Below, piece after piece: positions 54,438 to 63,830 of a DNA stretch of 64,000 nt. A model generated the notes under the pieces. That model ran no database searches. It was not told the origin of the DNA and saw only the letters and a program-made list of their open reading frames with translations. The stretch covers positions 2,294,001 through 2,358,000 of the forward strand of contig NZ_RJJY01000002.1 in assembly GCF_003751085.1 (NCBI RefSeq), written 5' to 3'. The stretch's first letter is position 1, and every line of letters begins with the position of its first letter. The DNA is from Micromonospora sp. Llam0. Lineage in GTDB: Bacteria > Actinomycetota > Actinomycetes > Mycobacteriales > Micromonosporaceae. The position numbers and the translations under genes were made by a program.

Positions 54438-56918
54438 ATGGGACGACAGGACCGCCGGCTATGGGCACTGACGCTTGCCGTATGCGTACTCGCCGGCTCC
54501 TCGGTAGCGCTTGCGGTCACCCGGCTTGCGCTGCCGAACGCTAACCTGTGGATGTACCCCGTCACGGCAGCCACGCTGATCGCGGTCGGTAATGCATGCT
54601 CGGTGGAGGTGCCGGTCCGGTCGGGGGTGCGGTTGACCCTCGCTCCGACAGCGATCTTCGTCAGCGCGGTCGTGCTGCCGGCACCGTGGCTCGTCCTGGC
54701 CACCGTGGTGGGTGTCAGCATCGCGAAAATAATCACCCGGTATCCGACGAGTGCGGCGGTACACAAGGCTATCCACAACACGGCGAAGGACACGGTCGCG
54801 GCTACGGCGGTGGGTGCTGCTGTCGGGGTTGCAGGAGTTCATCCTGATTTGGGAAGCGAGGTTCTGCCTGCGACGGTACCGTCCTACCTGGTGGCCTTGG
54901 CGTTGTCCGTTCTGGCGCTGGTGCTGGTGGAAGAGACAGTGACCACAACGACGGTGTCCGTCGCCACCGGCAGAGCGTGGCGTACCGTCGCTAGTACCGC
55001 AGTGGACCTGCGGCTCGCGGTCGTGCTGGCCGAGTTTGTGGTAGCGGCGGTCTCGATCGCCTTGGTCAAGGTGGACCTGCGGCTCATGATCGCAATGCCA
55101 CTGGCAATGCTGCTGGTCTACGCGGTTTACAACCATCGCATGTGGTTGCGAGCGGAGCGGGAGACCTGGCAGCGGCTAGCCGGTGTCACAGATACGCTCA
55201 GCACCGCGGATCCGACGGACGTGTTACTCACTGCGGTTCGCGGAGCCGTCGGGTTGTTCGGGGCTCGGCATGCTGAGGTGGAGGTCACCCTGCCAGCCGC
55301 AGGCCGGCGTCTCGTCCGAGCGTGTCCGACCTGCGTGTGCTTCGATGGCCCGCCGGACGGTGTGCCTCCGCTGGAACGCGCCGACGTCGTACAGCCCCTG
55401 ACGACGGGCAACGCAGATTCAGGGGCCGTCCGCATCGTTCTACATGGTCCACGTGACGTGCTATCCGGTCGGGAGAAGGCCGCCTTGCGGGCCTTCGGCG
55501 CCGCGTTGTCGACCTCGCTGGACAACGCGGTGGCCCACGCCCGCCTCGCCGCTGACGCCAGGATGTACGCCCACCTCGCTACCCGTGACGGACTGACGGG
55601 TCTGGCTGGCCGGCGCGCCTTCACCGCTACCGCTGGCCCGCGCTGCGCCGACCGCTCAGCCGATGTCGGTGTATTGCGTCTACGCCTGGTGGGATTCGCT
55701 GGCATCGCCGCCACTCTCGGTCATGCCGCAGGTGATCTTCTGCTGGTCGAGGTGGCGACGAGGCTGAAGCGCGCGGTCGCCGTGGCGGGGTACCTCACAT
55801 GCCGGCTCGGCGTGGACGAATTCGCGGTCCTGCTGACCGGGAAGACCAGCGTCGCGATGGAAAGTGAATCCTTGCGGATTGCTGAGGCCCTGCGTCGGCC
55901 GGCGGACGCAGGCGGAGTCTTGGTCGGTGTGCAGATCGGCATCGGGCTGGCCGTAGGCGCGGGCGTGGGCATCGAGGAGTTACTCGGTCGCGCGGATGCC
56001 GCGCTACGGCGGGGCGGAGGGAACGCGTCGGTGAGGCTAGCGGTGTACGACCGGCTGGAGGATCATCAGGATGGGGAACCTCAGCTGGCGGAACTCGTGC
56101 ACGACCTGCCTGCTGATCTGCGCGCCGGCCGTCTCCATGTCGAGTTCCAGCCGGTCCTCGACCTGACAACGGGCGTCCCTGTCGCCATCGAAGCCGTGGC
56201 GTCGTGGCAGCATCCGCGCCACGGGGCTCGTGAAGCACAGTGTTGGTGCGGGATCGCCGAGTCCGTGGTGCCGCCGGTATCGATCACCCAGGTTGTGCTG
56301 GACGAGGCACTGGCTGGAGTCACAGCGTGGCGCGATGCCGGCTTCGACTTGCCCGTGGTGGTGACTGTGTCCGCGCCCTGCCTGCTCGATGCGCGATTCA
56401 CTGGCTTGCTCTTCGGCAGCCTTCTGCGCCACGACGTGGCACCGGATCGCCTGATCCTCCAGATACCTGAAACGGACCTGCTTGGCCCGGGCGCCCTCGT
56501 CGAGACGCTGACCGAGGTAGACAAGGCCGGTGTCCTGCTGGCGTTGGAGCGCTTCGGAGCGGGTCCCGCATCGCTGGCGACCCTGGCCACGCTGCCGATC
56601 CGCGGCCTCAAGGTCGATGAGACGTTCATCGACAGCATGGCGAGCCGTCACTCGGCGGTCGTGATCCGGGCTGCCGTGACCCTCGGAGGTGATCTAGGAA
56701 TTCCGGTCTGCGCGCCCGGGGTGCGCAGCCACGAGCAGCGGCAGGCTCTGCGTGATCTGGGCTGCCGAGTTGGCGAGGGCGATCTACTCGGTCCGGCGAT
56801 GGAGCTTGACCAACTACTCATTGCGTTGGGACGTGGCGTCAACGGCGTGCCTGGGCAGCTGGCCGCCGCGTTGGAGGAGGTACGCGTGTTGCCGCTGCGA
56901 TCCCGGCCTGCCAGCTGA
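54438..56918 (+). CDS. membrane GGDEF/EAL protein with degenerate active sites
   Basis: 826 residues from ATG 54438 (MGRQDRRLWALTLAVCVLAG). Seven or so hydrophobic segments fill residues 5-235, a membrane sensor. A GAF-like linker follows, then GGDEF and EAL domains. The GGDEF signature reads RLGVDEFAVLL and the EAL motif reads EAVASW; the EAL acidic pair appears as LERFGAGPASL instead of DDFGTGYSSL, and the Asn strand is VTVSAPCLLD. Both enzyme activities are therefore probably lost and the protein may bind cyclic-di-GMP as a receptor. LKVDETFID is kept. Confidence 0.85.
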   Translation: MGRQDRRLWALTLAVCVLAGSSVALAVTRLALPNANLWMYPVTAATLIAVGNACSVEVPVRSGVRLTLAPTAIFVSAVVLPAPWLVLATVVGVSIAKIITRYPTSAAVHKAIHNTAKDTVAATAVGAAVGVAGVHPDLGSEVLPATVPSYLVALALSVLALVLVEETVTTTTVSVATGRAWRTVASTAVDLRLAVVLAEFVVAAVSIALVKVDLRLMIAMPLAMLLVYAVYNHRMWLRAERETWQRLAGVTDTLSTADPTDVLLTAVRGAVGLFGARHAEVEVTLPAAGRRLVRACPTCVCFDGPPDGVPPLERADVVQPLTTGNADSGAVRIVLHGPRDVLSGREKAALRAFGAALSTSLDNAVAHARLAADARMYAHLATRDGLTGLAGRRAFTATAGPRCADRSADVGVLRLRLVGFAGIAATLGHAAGDLLLVEVATRLKRAVAVAGYLTCRLGVDEFAVLLTGKTSVAMESESLRIAEALRRPADAGGVLVGVQIGIGLAVGAGVGIEELLGRADAALRRGGGNASVRLAVYDRLEDHQDGEPQLAELVHDLPADLRAGRLHVEFQPVLDLTTGVPVAIEAVASWQHPRHGAREAQCWCGIAESVVPPVSITQVVLDEALAGVTAWRDAGFDLPVVVTVSAPCLLDARFTGLLFGSLLRHDVAPDRLILQIPETDLLGPGALVETLTEVDKAGVLLALERFGAGPASLATLATLPIRGLKVDETFIDSMASRHSAVVIRAAVTLGGDLGIPVCAPGVRSHEQRQALRDLGCRVGEGDLLGPAMELDQLLIALGRGVNGVPGQLAAALEEVRVLPLRSRPAS

Positions 56919-57250
56919 GCGCTGCTGCCGTGACCCGGAGACGGCGGCGCGGTGTCGGCGTACATGATCGAGCACAGAGAGAAGGTAGCTGCAAATGTAC
57001 CGCTCTCAGCTCAGCGCCTTGCCGCCGACGGCTTCGACTTCCGCGACGCACTCGACAGCGATATCCCGCTTGGGCCGTCGCTGCACAACGTTTTTCGTTG
57101 GACGAATCGCCGACAAGTCCACCCTGAGCGGCGCCCCTGGGGTCGGAGGCCGATCGGCTCGTCCCGGCCTGCTTGCGCTCCGGCTGCGCAGCGTCATATG
57201 GGCTGTCCAGCCGAGATACGTCCTTCCCTGACGGGCCGCGCCCCTGTCTG
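56919..57250. other. gap without supported gene
   Basis: About 330 bases between two converging genes. A plus-strand frame near 56952-57120 (MIEHREKVAANVPLSAQRLA then ADGFDFRDALDSDIPL) looks mildly coding but runs on across the opposite-strand methyltransferase and has no clear start signal. It may be a gene fragment. Confidence 0.35.
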
Positions 57251-58075
57251 TCAATCTGGTCTGCGGCCAAGACCCGCATGTGCTCCCGAACCGACCGGGT
57301 CGTCGGCGAAATCCTCCGCTGGTCCGGGTCTCCATTCAGGCAGCCAGACGATCCCGGGCTCTTGGACCTCGAAGTTGGCGAAGAACTGCGCTACCTGTTG
57401 GCGTGATCGTGGAGTAGGTAGTGGTGCCGATCGGGCGCCGTAGGCAGCAGCGACGCGTTGTGCTTCCTGCTGGGTGTACGACTCTGAAGCGCCGTGGCTG
57501 ATGGCCAGGTAGCTGCCGGGAGCAAGCTGGTCGCGTAGATGTCCGACAGCCTGGTACGGGTCAGCGTCGTCAGGGATGAAGTGCAGCACCGCGACGAGGA
57601 GCAGTGCGGTGGGTTGCGCAAGGTCGATGACTGTCTGCACGTCGGGCCGGTTGATCTGGCCGAGCAGCTGCTCAGGCCGGCGAAGGTCTGCCTCGATCGC
57701 GGTGGCATGGGGGTTCTCGGCCAGTATCTGGTTGGCTGTCATCACGGCTACTGGGTCGATATCGACGTAGAGGACGCGTGCGTCGGGTGCGGCATCCTGG
57801 GCGATGTCGTGGACGTTGCCGGATGCTGGGATACCCGATCCTATGTCGAGGAACTGTCGGATACCCAGGTGCACAAGGTACTTGACCATTCGTTGAAGGA
57901 AGGCTCGGTTGGCGCGGGCCTGGCGCGGCACGTTCGGTGTGATGCTGACGACGGCTTCGGCTGCCTGGCGATCGGGCGGTAGGTGGTACCTACCCCCGAG
58001 GAAGTAGTCGTAGACCCGGGCCGCGCTGGCCCGTCCTGGGTCCACGCCGACAGTCCACGCCTCGTCCGCGTCCAC
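57251..58075 (-). CDS. S-adenosyl methyltransferase of DUF574 family
   Basis: 274 residues from GTG 58075, preceded by GGAGGCGAGGAC. VGVDPGRASAARVYDYFLGG then RYHLPPDRQAAEAV is the signature opening of the actinobacterial DUF574 (PF04672) methyltransferase family, with FLDIGSGIPASGNVHDIAQD as the SAM-binding motif and RVLYVDIDPVAVMTANQIL next. Substrate is unknown for the family. It is followed upstream by an XRE regulator in the same direction, a common pairing. Confidence 0.88.
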   Translation of the reverse strand: MDADEAWTVGVDPGRASAARVYDYFLGGRYHLPPDRQAAEAVVSITPNVPRQARANRAFLQRMVKYLVHLGIRQFLDIGSGIPASGNVHDIAQDAAPDARVLYVDIDPVAVMTANQILAENPHATAIEADLRRPEQLLGQINRPDVQTVIDLAQPTALLLVAVLHFIPDDADPYQAVGHLRDQLAPGSYLAISHGASESYTQQEAQRVAAAYGARSAPLPTPRSRQQVAQFFANFEVQEPGIVWLPEWRPGPAEDFADDPVGSGAHAGLGRRPD

Positions 58076-58128
58076 GTCCTCGCCTCCATCGTTGGTTGCC
58101 TCGTACGTACGGGGATCTGTTGTCTGGC

Positions 58129-58581
58129 TCAGGACGGCTCGGGTGTCTCTTCAGCGGGTTCATCACCGTTATGAGCTGCCTTGCCTTCGATCTTGCGGGC
58201 GAGGTCGGCCATGGTGGCAAGCGTCTCCAACGACGGTGTCGACAGTCCTGCCGCTCTGAAGGCCAGCCGTGCGACGCCAGCGTCGTGTAGCAGCGCGACC
58301 CGGTCCATGACTTCGTCGACGTCGTCGGCTGTCTGCGGATCGAGGAAGTAGGTGACCGGGACAGCGAAGAAGGTAGCGAGCGCGATCAGGACCTTGATGG
58401 TGGGGTTGTCGCTCTTGCCCTTGTGGAGCCGCCAGATGTAGGTGTGGGTCACCCCTACACCTTGCTGTGAGCGGATCGCCTCGGCGACCTGCTCGTAGCT
58501 GTAGGGCTTGCCGTCAGGACGGCGGATCTTGTCGAAGAGGTGATCGAGGCGGCTGGCTAGTGATCCGTCGACGCCGGCCAT
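58129..58581 (-). CDS. XRE-family transcriptional regulator
   Basis: 150 residues from ATG 58581, with GGAGGGACG upstream; the frame extends further but this start is favoured. LASRLDHLFDKIRRPDGKPY then SYEQVAEAIRSQQGVGVTHT then YIWRLHKGKSDNPTIKVLIA is the helix-turn-helix of EspR-like actinobacterial XRE proteins. The C-terminal half is helical and may dimerise. Divergent from the XRE gene at 58847, with a 265-base control region between. Confidence 0.85.
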   Translation of the reverse strand: MAGVDGSLASRLDHLFDKIRRPDGKPYSYEQVAEAIRSQQGVGVTHTYIWRLHKGKSDNPTIKVLIALATFFAVPVTYFLDPQTADDVDEVMDRVALLHDAGVARLAFRAAGLSTPSLETLATMADLARKIEGKAAHNGDEPAEETPEPS

Positions 58582-58846
58582 GCCACGTCCCTCCATGCCT
58601 CGATCGGCTGTCACCGCAGCGGCGCCGATCACCGACGTCGCCACGTGCCAGATGAGTTTATGCTTCTGGTTGGTAGTTATCAACCACGGGTGACAACGGG
58701 CTGGTCCGGGCCTGAGCCACATGGGTTCAGCACGGACGTCAGCTACTGCTTGCAGTCGCTGCTCACGTCGGGTGGCGCACATGCTGACCACACAAGTGTG
58801 CCCAGCGTCAGGCTGGGTGCCACGGGGAGATTCGGTGGGAGGAACC

Positions 58847-59146
58847 GTGCTGAGCAGTTCGAATCAGCCATCGCGCAGCGATCGGACACGCAGCCCTGGT
58901 CGGCTGATCCGGCGAGCCCGGATGCAACGTGGATGGACGCAGGTTCGCCTGGTGAAGGCCATGCAAGACGAGGCTGCGCGTCGGGGCATGGCGCTGGCCA
59001 AGAGCGAGTCTCTCCAGGCCAACCTGTCGCGCTGGGAGCGGGACAGGCAGGTACCTGATCAGCTGCACAGACGGGTGCTCGGTGCCGCGCTCGACGTCCG
59101 TGTCGAGCACCTGGGGCTAGACGTCGACCCCGACTTCCCCTGGTAG
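58847..59146 (+). CDS. small XRE-family regulator
   Basis: 99 residues from GTG 58847, chosen because GGGAGG lies four bases upstream; the frame is open from 58721. RLIRRARMQRGWTQVRLVKA begins a Cro/CI helix-turn-helix, with LQANLSRWERDRQVPDQLHR as the recognition part. The C-terminus ends VDPDFPW. Tandem with the hypothetical gene at 59288. Confidence 0.8.
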   Translation: MLSSSNQPSRSDRTRSPGRLIRRARMQRGWTQVRLVKAMQDEAARRGMALAKSESLQANLSRWERDRQVPDQLHRRVLGAALDVRVEHLGLDVDPDFPW

Positions 59147-59287
59147 CAGGGCACGGTCCGCAGACCTGATCACCCCATCAACCATCGTCGGGTGGCATCC
59201 GGTCACGTCCAGTCGCGTCGTCTTTCGGGATGTGGCCGCCATCCGGCAGGGTCTATTCGTCAGATCCCGTGCCGAGTGGGGTGGAAA

Positions 59288-59584
59288 GTGAACATCGACG
59301 AGCGAGCCAATGCGGTGGTACAGCCCCAGGGCCTCGATAGGCAGCCGCAGCCTTATGCGGAAACGCTGCAGATTGTCGCCCGACGACTCCGCCAGTTGCG
59401 GCGCCTACTGCAGGTCGCCCGTACCGTACAACCGACGGAGCATGACCGGGCGCTCCGAGAGCTGTATGGGACCACGCGGGCGATATCCATGTCTCTCAAC
59501 CGCGCGCTCGACGACGGTCGAAGCGCTGATTCCGACGACAGTCCCGAGGTCGCCGTCCAGCCGGAGCTCACTACGACCGATTGA
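59288..59584 (+). CDS. hypothetical helical protein
   Basis: 98 residues from GTG 59288. AETLQIVARRLRQLRRLLQV is a clear amphipathic helix, followed by a second helix (HDRALRELYGTTRAISMSL) and an acidic, disordered tail (DDGRSADSDDSPEVAVQ). Same direction as the small XRE gene, 141 bases apart. No family recognised. Confidence 0.55.
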   Translation: MNIDERANAVVQPQGLDRQPQPYAETLQIVARRLRQLRRLLQVARTVQPTEHDRALRELYGTTRAISMSLNRALDDGRSADSDDSPEVAVQPELTTTD

Positions 59585-59755
59585 CATGCCGCGCGGTACC
59601 GGAGCTCCCTCCTAGACGGCAAGAACGACCAACGTCTCCGGCGAGCAAATCCGGGGCCGACTCGTGTGATTAAGGCACAAATAGGTAGGCACAAGGATCA
59701 GTGGAGTGATCAACATATGCCGATAATTATGTTCAACAACCTGATGGGCGTCTGT

Positions 59756-61086
59756 CACGGCCGTTTCAAGATCATTATGACGGTGGGTGACAGTTGCTGT
59801 GGTGACGTGTCGAGTAGGGACGAAGCTCCGTTAGGACGAGGTCTTCTCAAGGATCTTGTCCACCCGGAGCTTCGTCATGTCGCATTCTGTCACCCCCGCT
59901 GTCGATCCGGTGTCGACGCCGGTCGTCGGGGACGTCGCGTCGTCGTGTCACGACCTGCTGGAGCTGTTGTTGGCGGTGTCCGACGGCCGGTCGGCACAGG
60001 GCCGTGACCATCCGGTCGCGGTCGTCCTGACGCTGGTGGCGGCCGCGACCGTGGCCGGGGCGACCGGCTACACCGCGATCGCGGGCTGGGTCGCCGACGT
60101 ACCGGCCGAGGTCATGGACAGCCTCTACGAACGGGTCGGGGCCAGACCGGCGGGACCGCCGTCCCGGTCGACGATCTGGCGGGTCTGCACCGACACCGAC
60201 ACCGACGTGCTCGACGCCGTCATCGCCGAATGGACAACGACGCGACACGCCCACGTCAGAGCCGGCGCGCCGACCCAGCTACGCCTGGACGGCAAGACCG
60301 TGGGCGGCGCCGTCGGCGACGACGGGAACCAACTGCACCTGCTGTCCGCTCTCGCCGGGGACCCGCGACCGGGCGCGGTCGGCGTCGTGCTCGCCCAGGC
60401 ACCGACCGACGGCGCGAAGACCACGGAGCCGGCCACCGCCCGCGCCCTGCTGCAGACCCTCGACCTGCCAGGCATGACCGTCACCGCGGACGCGTTGCAC
60501 ACCGTCAGGGCGACCGCCGAACTCATCCACCACCACGGCGGCCAGTTCATGTTCCCGGTCAAGGAGAACCGGCGGACCCTGTTCGACGCACTCAACGCGC
60601 TGCCCTGGGCCGACACACCGCCTGACCTGGAAAGCGTCGACATGGGACATGGCCGCCGGACCCGCCGCACCATCCGTGTCCTGCCCGCCCCGCCCGATCT
60701 GCCGTTCCCGCACGTCAACCAGGTCTGGCTGATCGAACGCTACGTCACGCACACCGCCACCGGGAAACAGTCCGCCGCCGCGCAGCTCGGCGTCGCCAGC
60801 CACACTCCCGACCAGGCCGGCCCCGCCGAACTGGCCGCCTACAACCGGAGCCACTGGGCCATCGAGTCGTTGCACTGGATCAGGGACACCTGCTACCGGG
60901 AAGACCGGTCGACCACGCGTACCCGGTCCGGGCCCCGCGTCCTGGCCTCGCTACGCAACCTAGCGATCAACGCCCTACGCCTGGCCGGCCGAACCGACAT
61001 CACGGAAGCCACCAGATGGGCCGCCCGCGACATGACCAGGCCATTCGCCATCCTCAACCTCACCAGATGATCTTGAAACGGCCGTG
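59756..61086 (+). mobile_element. ISAs1-family insertion sequence
   Basis: Terminal inverted repeats are CACGGCCGTTTCAAGATCAT on the left (59756-59775) and its exact complement at 61067-61086. The target duplication TGGGCGTCTGT occurs at 59745-59755 and 61087-61097. The element is 1,331 bp and carries one transposase gene. The perfect ends and duplication point to a recent insertion. Confidence 0.93.
59877..61070 (+). CDS. ISAs1-family transposase
   Basis: 397 residues from ATG 59877, with GGAG upstream. The N-terminal DUF4338-like/helical part (DHPVAVVLTLVAAATVAGAT) is followed by the DDE core: LRLDGKTVGGAVGDDGNQLH, MTVTADALHTVRATAELIHH, FPVKENRRTLFDAL, and SHWAIESLHWIRDTCYRED with the catalytic Glu. 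All appear intact, so the element is probably still active. Confidence 0.92.
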   Translation: MSHSVTPAVDPVSTPVVGDVASSCHDLLELLLAVSDGRSAQGRDHPVAVVLTLVAAATVAGATGYTAIAGWVADVPAEVMDSLYERVGARPAGPPSRSTIWRVCTDTDTDVLDAVIAEWTTTRHAHVRAGAPTQLRLDGKTVGGAVGDDGNQLHLLSALAGDPRPGAVGVVLAQAPTDGAKTTEPATARALLQTLDLPGMTVTADALHTVRATAELIHHHGGQFMFPVKENRRTLFDALNALPWADTPPDLESVDMGHGRRTRRTIRVLPAPPDLPFPHVNQVWLIERYVTHTATGKQSAAAQLGVASHTPDQAGPAELAAYNRSHWAIESLHWIRDTCYREDRSTTRTRSGPRVLASLRNLAINALRLAGRTDITEATRWAARDMTRPFAILNLTR

Positions 61087-61772
61087 TGGGCGTCTGTGCT
61101 GGGCTGTCGTTGCTGCTCGTTCCGAGATTGTGGGCAGTGATCACCAATGATCGACCCCCACTGCTGCTGTTTACTCCGACGGGTTTCAGCAGGTCCGGGT
61201 GGAGTGCGACCTTCGGAATTCTCGGCACCATCCTGACTCTCCTTGGCTTCATCATGACGATCGCACATCCGTTGTCGAGAGCAAAGCCATACATTGATTC
61301 GGTTTTCGGAGAACCTTGCCTCCTCCTAGGTATTGTGCTGCTCGCTGCCGCCGTATGGCTCGCATGCACTCCCCAGTCGCAGGCGTTTGACGAGCAATAC
61401 GTGCGAGCTTCCCTGGCCCCGATGGGTTGGATCATTTTCGCTACCGGAATCGTTCTTCTCTGGTGTACTTTGGCGATCGTCCGGTTCGACCTGATCGGCT
61501 CCGCGCCGCAGCACGAACCGATTACCGGACTCCTTCACGGTTATCCCGTGGAGAACGTCTTCTTCGCCGTCGTCCTGTACGGTCCATCGGCGGTGGGTTG
61601 CCTGCTCTTTCCTGCCGTCGTCCGGGGTGGAGGCCGGGCTTCATGGCTTGTCCTCTACTGGTGCTGGACGGTCGCGGGAGCTGCCTTTCTGCTCTTCAGT
61701 GCGATGAACTACTACACCCATGCCGGGATGCTCGTCAACGAGGTGTCCGACGGGACCGTCCTCCGCTGGTGA

Positions 61773-62133
61773 GTCACCGGCTGACGCGTTATTGGAAGTC
61801 GCCGAGACCAACTCCGTCCCCAGAAGAATTGTAAACCACCTTGATCGCCACCAAGATGACTCTGCCCATGGTGTCGACAGACCTGATCAGCTCACTAGCG
61901 AGTTGTGCGCATGTCAGTTGGAACCACACCTTCGGCAGTGGCTAGTTCGGCACCCTCCGAGAATTCTATGCGCAGCGCTTGCGTCTGACGGTGAGGCCAC
62001 GACTGCCAGTGTCTGCTGCCGCCCACATAGGCATGAATGAATTAGGTGATGATCGGACGGCTCCGCCGTGTTTAGGGGGTCGGGTTACCGGGCGTTGTGC
62101 ATTCATCTTCGCCAACGAGAATGGAGAGATCTT
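61773..62133. other. gap without supported gene
   Basis: About 360 bases following the DUF981 gene. GC content is lower than average and no frame shows a start signal or codon bias. Nothing is identified beyond a probable promoter for the downstream cassette. Confidence 0.5.
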
Positions 62134-62457
62134 ATGATTCGCAGGCGTGAAGAATTCCCTGCTGGCCGGAGTGGCCGGCTTGACCCTGAAGTAGAGCTGG
62201 CTCCCGGATCAAGTCTTGGGAAGACTGGTCTGGGAAAAAGCCGCAGGGTCAACCGACAAGGGTGGAGTCGTGGGTTCAGGATCACCATGGCGATACTTGG
62301 CGCGGTCTCCCTTGCCGGCCCTGTCCCGGAAATGGGTGGGAACGGCAATGGGAACGTCGACTGCAGCACCGATCCGAGCGCGCCTGGGTGCGAAGCCATT
62401 ATCGGTGCGCCCGATGACGATGACGATGGCAGGGGCGGTGACGGGTTGAGCTCTGTG
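62134..62457 (+). pseudogene. truncated secreted-protein gene fused in frame to lipoprotein
   Basis: ATG 62134 follows GGAGAG. The product has a basic start, a hydrophobic stretch (RITMAILGAVSLAGPVP) and the motif NVDCSTDPSAPGCEAIIGAP then an Asp run. The same CxxDPSAPxCE pattern occurs in the partial gene at the right edge (VNCRQNPSAPECEVSAGTP). Here the gene ends abruptly after DDDDDGRGGDG and runs without a stop into the lipoprotein gene. It is best read as a truncated copy, possibly still translated as a fusion. Confidence 0.5.
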
Positions 62458-63003
62458 GTGAACCGTCGGCTTATGGCCTGTCTGGTTGGGGCATTGGCGC
62501 TGTTTGCTACGGCGTGTGGCGCCGACGAGACCTACGAAACACCGTCTACGTCGTCGCCTGCGACGGCATCGGGCACGCCGAGCCTGGACTCAGCCGACGA
62601 GGCAGAGCGAGACGTCCTGAGGGCGTACCGGGGCATGTGGGATGCATTGGTGGAGGCGGGCAAGGTGTCGGATCCCGACGCCCCCGACCTGCGTAGGCAC
62701 GCCTCCGATCAGGCGCTGAGGTTGATCGTCAAGGCACTCTACATCAATCGCGAGCAGGGTGAGGTTGTCCTCGGCGAGCTGGTACTTGACCCGGAGATCA
62801 CGGCTCTCGTGCCTGCCACAGATCCCACCACGGCCACGGTCCTGGATTGCGTGAACGACGAGAACTGGTTGCAGTACAACGTATCCGGCGGTCCGGTCAA
62901 CGACGAGCCCGGAGGCAGACACCGCATGACCGCCACCGTCAATCGGACCGCCGAGGGCTGGCGGGTGAGCTCATTCCTCCTGGAGGAGACCGGGACATGC
63001 TGA
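62458..63003 (+). CDS. predicted lipoprotein, cassette copy 1
   Basis: 181 residues if started at GTG 62458. VNRRLMACLVGALALFATAC gives a lipoprotein signal with lipobox FATAC, followed by a Ser/Thr-rich linker and a domain with VLRAYRGMWDALVEAGKVSD, LRLIVKALYINREQGEVVLG and VLDCVNDENWLQY. The second cassette at 63234 has the same layout (ALDAYRGMWAAYAKAGLTAN, VTDCIDDSSFLVY). Anchored outside the membrane; function unknown. The end overlaps the next ORF as ATGCTGA. Confidence 0.7.
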   Translation: MNRRLMACLVGALALFATACGADETYETPSTSSPATASGTPSLDSADEAERDVLRAYRGMWDALVEAGKVSDPDAPDLRRHASDQALRLIVKALYINREQGEVVLGELVLDPEITALVPATDPTTATVLDCVNDENWLQYNVSGGPVNDEPGGRHRMTATVNRTAEGWRVSSFLLEETGTC

Positions 63004-63138
63004 CCCGCGGACGACGACTCGCGACTCTCGCCATCGTCGTGGCGGCAGCCCCACGTGGTTATCGCGAGCAGCCGCAGACGCGGCGGCGGTACCGGCGGTG
63101 TGCACTGCAGCGGGAACGACACTCGCCCGGACTGTTAG
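62997..63138 (+). pseudogene. decayed secreted-protein gene, cassette copy 1
   Basis: ATG 62997 lies in the same ATGCTGA junction as the intact pair at 63824. It opens MLTRGRRLATLAIVVAAAP, a signal peptide like MLTRRTVRYLIAASVAPIVL of copy 2. A shifted frame then gives GGGTGGVHCSGNDTRPDC and stops at 63138, recalling GGIGGVNCRQNPSAPEC. One frameshift and an early stop have removed the body of the gene. Confidence 0.5.
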
Positions 63139-63233
63139 GAGGTCGATCCAGGCATTCGTTCGTGAATCTTCCACGAAAAGCGGCCGCGAGTCAGCGCCGC
63201 TGCCGCCACGAACCGTAAGGAGGCAGGACAGAT

Positions 63234-63830
63234 ATGACGATCCGTAGCAGACGGCAGACGTCCACCGCCCAGCCGCGAGGCCGCCGGCTCCGTGTAGCGG
63301 GCTCGATGATCGGCCTGTGCCTGGCGGTCGGCGCAGGAGCATGCGACGCCGGGGACACCGGGCAGAAGCCTTCCTCCACCGTCTCCATCGCTGTGTCGGC
63401 GCCCAGCCAGGATCCGCGCGGTGCCGCCGAGAATGCCGCGCTGGACGCTTACCGAGGCATGTGGGCCGCTTATGCGAAGGCAGGGCTCACTGCCAACCCC
63501 GACGAGCCGGATCTGAGCCGATTCGCCAGTGACGGTGCGCTGGAGACGCTGAGACGCGGTCTGGCCACCTACCGGGGCAAGAAGCAGGTACTCAAGGGCG
63601 AGTACGTCCTGAATCCACAGGTGGCCGAGGTGGCGCTGACCTCGTCACCCGCGACGGTGACGGTCACCGACTGCATCGACGACAGCAGCTTCCTGGTCTA
63701 CACGCAGTCGGGTGAGCCCATCAACGACGTGCGCGGGGGGCGGCAGGCCGCGCGCGCCACGGTCACGAACCTCGACGTCGGTGGCTGGAAGGTCACCAGC
63801 TTCGGCGTCCAGGACGTGGGATCATGCTGA
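63234..63830 (+). CDS. predicted lipoprotein, cassette copy 2
   Basis: 198 residues from ATG 63234, preceded by AAGGAGG. The signal region (RLRVAGSMIGLCLAVGAGAC) ends in a lipobox GAGAC. The mature part contains ENAALDAYRGMWAAYAKAGL, RRGLATYRGKKQVLKGEYVL and VTVTDCIDDSSFLVYTQSGE then PINDVRGG, matching copy 1 at 62458. The last residues, WKVTSFGVQDVGSC, parallel WRVSSFLLEETGTC. Function unknown. The stop overlaps the next gene start. Confidence 0.75.
   Translation: MTIRSRRQTSTAQPRGRRLRVAGSMIGLCLAVGAGACDAGDTGQKPSSTVSIAVSAPSQDPRGAAENAALDAYRGMWAAYAKAGLTANPDEPDLSRFASDGALETLRRGLATYRGKKQVLKGEYVLNPQVAEVALTSSPATVTVTDCIDDSSFLVYTQSGEPINDVRGGRQAARATVTNLDVGGWKVTSFGVQDVGSC

Larger units (their letters stand above)
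59717..61772 (+). pseudogene. DUF981-type membrane protein gene split by ISAs1 element
   Basis: The first 13 codons (ATG 59717, MPIIMFNNLMGVC) lie left of the IS and the rest (AGLSLLLVPRLWAV onward to 61772) lies right. Removing the IS and one copy of the 11-bp duplication restores a single frame of about 237 residues with six hydrophobic segments (GILGTILTLLGFIMTIA, PCLLLGIVLLAAAVWLA, WLVLYWCWTVAGAAFLLF). The shape and the ending fit the DUF981 integral membrane family. The right part gains a GTG at the IS edge (61086), so a nearly full protein might still be made. Confidence 0.8.

Noticed and set aside
56952..57443. 163-codon plus-strand ORF overlapping the DUF574 gene
   Set aside because: More than half lies antisense to a well-supported gene, and codon bias fades after about 50 codons.
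61086..61772. Independent membrane-protein gene starting at GTG 61086
   Set aside because: The start lies on the last base of the IS; joining to the 13 codons before the IS gives the natural gene, so it is treated as the interrupted DUF981 gene.
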